Shown in pieces: positions 59,066 through 64,000 of a stretch of 64,000 nucleotides of DNA. The DNA is taken from the NCBI GenBank assembly GCA_015143295.1, contig CM026573.1:8833934-8897933 (forward strand), in the 5' to 3' direction. Within the stretch, counting starts at the first letter, position 1; every line of letters starts with the position of its first letter. The position numbers and the translations under genes are program-made. Origin of the DNA: Tetracentron sinense (taxonomy: Eukaryota > Streptophyta > Magnoliopsida > Trochodendrales > Trochodendraceae). The notes under the pieces are model-generated. The model did no database searches. It saw only the letters and a list, made by a program, of their open reading frames with translations, and was not told the origin of the DNA.

Positions 59066-59966
59066 TGTCCATCTTCCTTGAAGGCACATGAACCGGAAGG
59101 ACTATCCGGGGGATTAGCACTATCCTGTTATTCAGTGTTTGGTTTCAAATTAAAAAGTAATTGACATATGATGAGTACCCAAGCACCTGGTCTGGGAGAA
59201 CATAACATGATTAAGCACTTCTTCATGTCCAGATTCCATAACTCTTAAAACGAATATAAACAAATTACAATCTGTAGTCCCACAAATTATCTTCAATTGG
59301 AAGATTGGAGACTGATGCAAGATTTGGCCCTCAAAGTACCTCAAGAAAGTGAAACTATAAAAAATTTCTCTTAATTTTAGTATCAACAGTACAGATAAAA
59401 TAAAGAGACAAGGGCTAACGAAAAGGTTTCTTGCCTGCAAAGTTGCTCTGTTTGCACCCATCTCACCAAGCCAATGAATAAACTAGCTCATTAGTCCAGC
59501 ATAAAACACAAAAGAAACCAGTACATTTATCTCAACGTAGTTCTCGAATTGAATCGGTAAGACTAAAGAGAGTTCCCATGTTCCTTGACTTTCAATTATC
59601 AATGGACCATCAGAGTGTGACTAGTAAATACTCAAGCCCTAAAATGAAGCTATCACCTCTACCTCATTAAATGCTTCTTCGCGGATCATAATGGAGAACA
59701 CATGAAGAACATCATCATTATCTATCAATGCAATGCAAATAAGAACTCAGCCATCCTAGAATGAGCATAACTTCCTCTGCTGAACATATGAATAGTACTT
59801 CCTCTGGTGAAGACCTCAATGACTGAAAACTACAGAATCGCAACCAACAAGTGTGAATAGGGAGCATATAACAAGGCCTATAAAAAAAATTGTATTTCAT
59901 CAAGCACTAACCCGAGCAAACTACTTTTTTTTTGTTGCAAATTCTTTTCCAAGCTTGGGTTAATCT
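59066..59966. other. 3' flank of the MEE50-like gene
   Basis: No gene seen. 59150-59461 (-) is open but unrecognised. Part of this is likely the 3' UTR of the gene ending at 59967. Confidence 0.4.
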
Positions 59967-61600
59967 TCATGAGACGTTGACAAGCTTTGCACGTCGAGTC
60001 TTCTGATCCACCTCCACTCGCAGCCCAAGCCCCGCAATTTCAGGCACATCAACAGACCCTTGAAGCTCCAGTTCGGCTACTTCCCTCTGGTTGTCTGCAT
60101 TTTTTTCCAATAAATTCCTTACCGACCAGATGCCCCATTCCCTCAAGAATGGGTTATCTTCATCAGTAACACACTGTTGCATTAGCAGAAGTATCCCATT
60201 TCTCTTTCTAATTTCATCTTGTACATGCTTCTTTCGGTATAAGCAATTTCCAATGACTGCAACAATGTCTCTCCGGAATCCTTTGTAAGGACAGACCTTG
60301 GGCGAATCAGAAGTTTGACCCACTTGGTTCTCTCCTTGCTTGATCGATTTCCTGATTATTTCTGGCAGGTCAAGGTCACGAAGCAAGCCTAGAAGCAGTT
60401 CAACAAGACCTGAGGATACTAATGAATCAACAGCATCCACTGAGTCTTCTTTCTTAGAGCCCCCAAAACCATGTTGAGCACAAACATCTCTCAAAATGGC
60501 GAGCGAGTATCCAAGAACATCGATCGCAGCAGAGCCCGTTGGAAGACCAGATTTGTTTCTTGAGACAGAATCAACAACCCCAACAGCTCTCTTCAGTATC
60601 CCAAGAACACATAGTGCAAAATCATTGGAAATGGTAATTTCATGAATTCGCTGGTTCAAGCTCTCCGATAGGATACTCAACAGAAACGCTTGTTCAGTCG
60701 TAAAACGATCATCTCCAAATTTTATATCCCCACTGCCTTCAGCAGCAGCAGCCGGGTGTAAATCAAAGAACAATGGATGGAGGTGGGATTCTTCGAAGCA
60801 GATTCTCGAAAGAAGCAACTTCAACCAATCTTCTCCAAACCCAACTGGTAAAACCAAAATGAATCAATAAGGATTGGGATTCAGATCTATACGGCTGTTC
60901 CATCAAAATATAAACATGTAAGTCAAATGAATAAGAGGAAAGAAACCGAGATAAAAAGTACATATTTTGAGCGAAAAAGCAAAACCAATTTACCTTCTGA
61001 AGCAGTCCTGATAATTTCTGCTAAAATCGGCAACCCTCGAACCTCACAAAGCGCACAGAGTTGTTCATAGCTTCCACTACAACAAGTATAAATAACCATA
61101 CACAAAGGATCACATACCTCCTGTCGCCGAATTCTCGCAATCTCCCTGAATTCAACTGAAAAGAAATGATCCCAAACAGAGCTCTGATGTTCTTGTCCAG
61201 CCAATGAAACGTTCCCCAGAAGCTGCAGCCCAACACGAACGATCCCGAAATCCGACTCAGAACCAAACCCCATAGAACCCAAAGCAATCGAAACTATTTT
61301 GGCTCCATTCTGTTCAATAAATGAAGTTTGATTTGCAATTTCTCCTGCACAGAGGTTTCTGAGGAGTTTCAGAGATGACAAGAGAAGGTGGCGAGCCGAA
61401 ATATTAGATAGAGCTTGAGTGAGTTGAAGGATTGTAGGGAGGAGGTTCTTGGAAGCGAGGTCGGAGCGACCACGGACTGTTCTGGATTTTTCTAGAAGCA
61501 AATCTAGGGTTTCATCTAGGGTAGATGAGTTTGCAGTGGTGAGCAACGGTTGGACGACGCTTACAGGTACAAAGAACTCCGGCGACGCTGTATCCTCCAA
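59967..61600 (-). CDS. MEE50: Ataxin-10-domain ARM-repeat protein (MEE50-like), ATG missing
   Basis: Two exons, 61600-60994 and 60844-59967 (GT..AG, in-frame join SEG|VGF), give 494 codons plus stop. Helical armadillo-like repeats run through the protein (LLLSSLKLLRNLCAGE, VGLQLLGNVSLAG). The C-terminal ataxin-10 domain reads YKGFRRDIVAVIGNCLYRKK then LLLMQQCVTDEDNPFLREWG. Plants have one such gene, MEE50 in Arabidopsis, needed in embryo development (family knowledge). The codon where ATG is expected is TTG (LEDTASPEFF), and no in-frame ATG lies between it and the upstream stop near 61678. The gene may start in an upstream exon (see the RPS9-derived segment), use TTG, or be dead; the rest of the frame is clean. 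Confidence 0.88.
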
Positions 61601-61667
61601 GCCTCTTCTCTGCTTGTGACTTGGTTTTTTTGTTCGACTGCGAGGAATAAAGAAGGTGGTGGCGGTG

Positions 61668-63960
61668 AATCTACATCAGCAGATAATGATTTACGAGAGT
61701 AAAAGAGGTAGCAATCGTCAAAATGAACTGAAATACAAACATAGATATTATAAAAGATAAATAAATGGCAGATTCTAGCCAGATGATTTTCACACAAAGA
61801 ATCGAGATTAACTATTTCGTGCCTTTTTCCTATGTTGTTCAAATGGCTAATTTCGAGGAATAGCCGATCTCCACAAGATCAAATTGTATACCAACTGAAT
61901 AATCTTTCATTGAGATTCAAGTAGTTTAAAATTTAAATACATTAGACTTTATTGTAACTAACTGACTCCACTACTTCCTAGACACTCCCACGTACTAGAT
62001 AACTCACCCACATCTTAAGACTTCTACTAACATTTTTTTGATCGGTAATCAAAATTATATATTAACGAAAAGATAGCTACAAGCCTACAATAGAAAAAAA
62101 AAAAGTTCACAAGATCGTAAACTCAAGACAGAAAGAAACAATCTAAAACATGAAAATCCCCCTTTTTTTTTTTGCTCTTAAGAAACCTTGTCCTCAAAGT
62201 AAACATGGGGAATTTTCTATAAGATTTGGTGATAACGGTCTCGTGTAGCATCAGATGGATCATGGTTTTCGTCCAAGACAGTCACTTCTTCCTTTCCACC
62301 ATCATTTTGCACATCTTCGGTTTCAGACCCAACCAATAAATATAATTGTCGGACTTAAACCTATGGCCCGGTGAAAATTTTTCGTCACAATAATAACATA
62401 ATCCCTTATCTCTCCATTCCTTCATCTCCGTTTGGGAAATTCTTTTGACATGAATAGTAGCTACCTTTGAAGGATCTCTGCTCCCACACCCGAATTAGGT
62501 ATTCTCTCTTGTTCGGTTCTCATCTGTTTTCTTATGGAAATTACTCTCTTCTTGCAAATGAGCCAGTCCAATAGCAACAGGAAGAGTAGTGGATTTTAAC
62601 ATTTGCACCATGTATCTTCATCCTTTAATCCAGCTATGAAGCAACTTATCATAGCTAAATCCCTCAACCCCTCAATACGGATTGCCAAAGCTTCAAATTT
62701 AATTTGGTAATCTTCAATACTAGTGTTTTGGTAGAGCTTAGTTAACGTGGCAGTAGGATCATCAAACTCCATAGGCCCAAACCGTATTTCCATGGCTTTG
62801 GTGCATTCGGTCCACCCTTGAACCGCTCATAATTTCTCCATCCACCTAAACCACTTGTAATGTCTTCCCTTTTAAATGAAAGGAAGCAATTACTTGTCTC
62901 TGGTGGGTTGATGTTTGGTGGAGACTGAAGAATTGCTCTGCCCTGTAAATCTATCCAAAAGGGTCATTGTCGTGCATATGTCAAAAATCTAGTCAGGTGG
63001 CTCTTGTTTCGATCCCCCATCCTGGCATGTGAGCATTGTTCTGATTTCTTCGATTCACCAAGCATCCTACCTAGCTTTCTCCTCTCTGTTGAATCAAGTG
63101 CATTTAGTTTTTCCAAGATCTCATTCAAAATCTCCGTTTGAGCCCCTGGATTCCTCTTGAAGTCCTAATAACACCCTCCTATGCTCCTCGAAGGTTTACC
63201 TGAGTTGATTCACACTCATTCAAAGTTGTAATTCTTGTCCCATCAGCCATTCTAGGAATGCTTGCTCTGATACCAAAGCTGATATGTGCCTTTTTCTTTG
63301 TCTTAGCTATATTGTTCAAAATGGCTAATTTTGAGGAATAGCCAGCCTCCACAAGATCAAATTGAATACAAACTGGATAACCATTCCTTGAGATTCAAGT
63401 AGTTTAAATACGTTGGACTCTATTGTAACTAACTAACTCCTCTACTTCCTAAACATCCCTACATACTAGATGACTCACTCACATCTTAAAACTTCTACTA
63501 ACATTGAAACTGAATAACTGACTCCACACACATATCTCACAAAGGACACATATCATTAACTGGCAATTTCTTTAATATTTCAAATTGGGAACTTCTTCCT
63601 GTAAAAACCTCACCAGAACTTCAATACCCAGATTTTGGAAATTCTAACAAGCCCTGAGAACTTTAATAAAAATAAATTGATCTGCATAAACCTGACATCA
63701 ACCGAACACAGATGAGATCTAAGAAAGACTATATACTGATTTCCAGAGATCGAAATCTCAAAATGAATTAAAAAGGAGATAAGGAGGAATTCAAAAAGGA
63801 AAGGAAATGTCTCTCACAGAGCCATGCACCATATTTCTTCTCTGGCAGAGCCGTTTCCCTTCCCCTTTCCCTGTTGCTGGATGCTAATAGAACATGGAAG
63901 ACGAATGGGAATGGAGTACCGAGCCTAACACAAAACTCTAATCCTAGTTTGCAAAGCTAG
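61668..63960 (-). pseudogene. Partial second copy of the RPS9 promoter, exon 1 and intron 1
   Basis: 61668-61800 matches RPS9 intron 1 at 56312-56445 (ACATCAGCAGATAA, AATAAATGGCAGAT.., GATGATTTTCACACAA). 63610-63960 matches 56460-56870 (CCAGATTTTGGAAA, TGATCTGCATAAAC, AGAGCCGTTTCC, GAATGGAGTACCGAGCC). Exon 1 is reduced to ATGGTGCATGGCTCT at 63832-63818, about 13 bases shorter than the original, but still runs into a donor (GTGAGAG). Exons 2 and 3 are absent. Homology stops about 24 bases before the exon 2 acceptor, directly at the 5' end of the MEE50-like gene, which is in the same orientation. A Gypsy remnant separates the two parts. Confidence 0.85.
61809..63503 (-). mobile_element. Internally deleted Gypsy LTR retrotransposon in the RPS9 copy
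   Basis: LTRs at about 61809-62032 and 63280-63503 share TTCAAATGGCTAATTTCGAG-like, TTGAGATTCAAGTAGTTTAA and ACTTCTACTAACA (plus strand). Next to the right LTR, on minus, is TTTGGTATCAGAGCAAGC, an initiator-Met primer-binding site, so the element runs leftward. 62793-62596 encodes a Ty3 gag segment (YQNTSIEDYQIKFEALAIRI, SCFIAGLKDEDTW). pol is missing. A GATCGGTAATCAAAATTATA stretch at 62040 resembles an L1 3' end. Target duplications not found. Confidence 0.78.
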
Positions 63961-64000
63961 GTGCGCCTTGCTCTATAGACTTGAAGTACCAGTCAACTTC

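Overview
This is a piece of a flowering-plant nuclear genome, probably a eudicot judging by its AT-rich, intron-rich layout. Typical plant genes broken by GT..AG introns lie among dense, nested plant transposons (Copia, Gypsy, L1, RTE, SINE, hAT, PIF/Harbinger). There are no operons, CRISPR arrays or bacterial genes.

Genes, left to right. (1) A single-exon RING-H2 E3 ligase at 103-831 (+). (2) A six-exon IQ67-domain calmodulin-binding protein of the IQD29-32 group at 5685-13620 (-). Its first intron holds an RTE fragment and a small Copia element with target-site duplications. (3) The 3' exons of an unidentified gene at about 42569-43401 (+), next to a 6.9-kb Copia. (4) The gene for cytosolic ribosomal protein S9 (uS4) at 44782-56699 (-). 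Its three exons join to exactly 197 codons plus stop, but intron 2 is about 10.9 kb and packed with transposons. (5) An ataxin-10-like ARM-repeat gene (MEE50 type) at 59967-61600 (-), which lacks an ATG where its coding sequence should begin. (6) Upstream of gene 5, a second, broken copy of the RPS9 promoter, exon 1 and part of intron 1 at about 61668-63960 (-), interrupted by a Gypsy remnant.

Repeat layout. 13.9-31.3 kb is largely transposon debris: two hAT miniatures, a Gypsy pol split by an L1, a 2.1-kb non-autonomous PIF/Harbinger carrying a SINE, a PIF transposase remnant, a GGT-rich minisatellite inside a terminal-inverted-repeat element, and an L1 tail split by a hAT. 31.3-35.2 kb holds Copia inside Copia plus inverted copies of an AT-rich repeat called here the GTTAAGATTCACCC family. 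35583-42471 is a complete but mutated Copia with TCTCT target duplications. 57.2-58.6 kb is a tandem array of ten units of the GTTAAGATTCACCC family.

The best candidates for something unusual are: the duplicated RPS9 promoter and exon 1 sitting head-on to an ATG-less MEE50 gene, which could be a captured promoter and start codon; the oversized RPS9 intron; a set of short hAT elements whose interiors are built by iterating one short motif per family (ACCGG, ACTCGAGTCG, AATCGTAAATCG, GATACGTATCGG, CTCGTGAGAAATA), most with recognisable 8-bp target duplications; and the tandem amplification of an otherwise dispersed repeat.

All calls come from reading the sequence, with no database search. Exon joins are supported by reading frame, splice sites and remembered family consensus.
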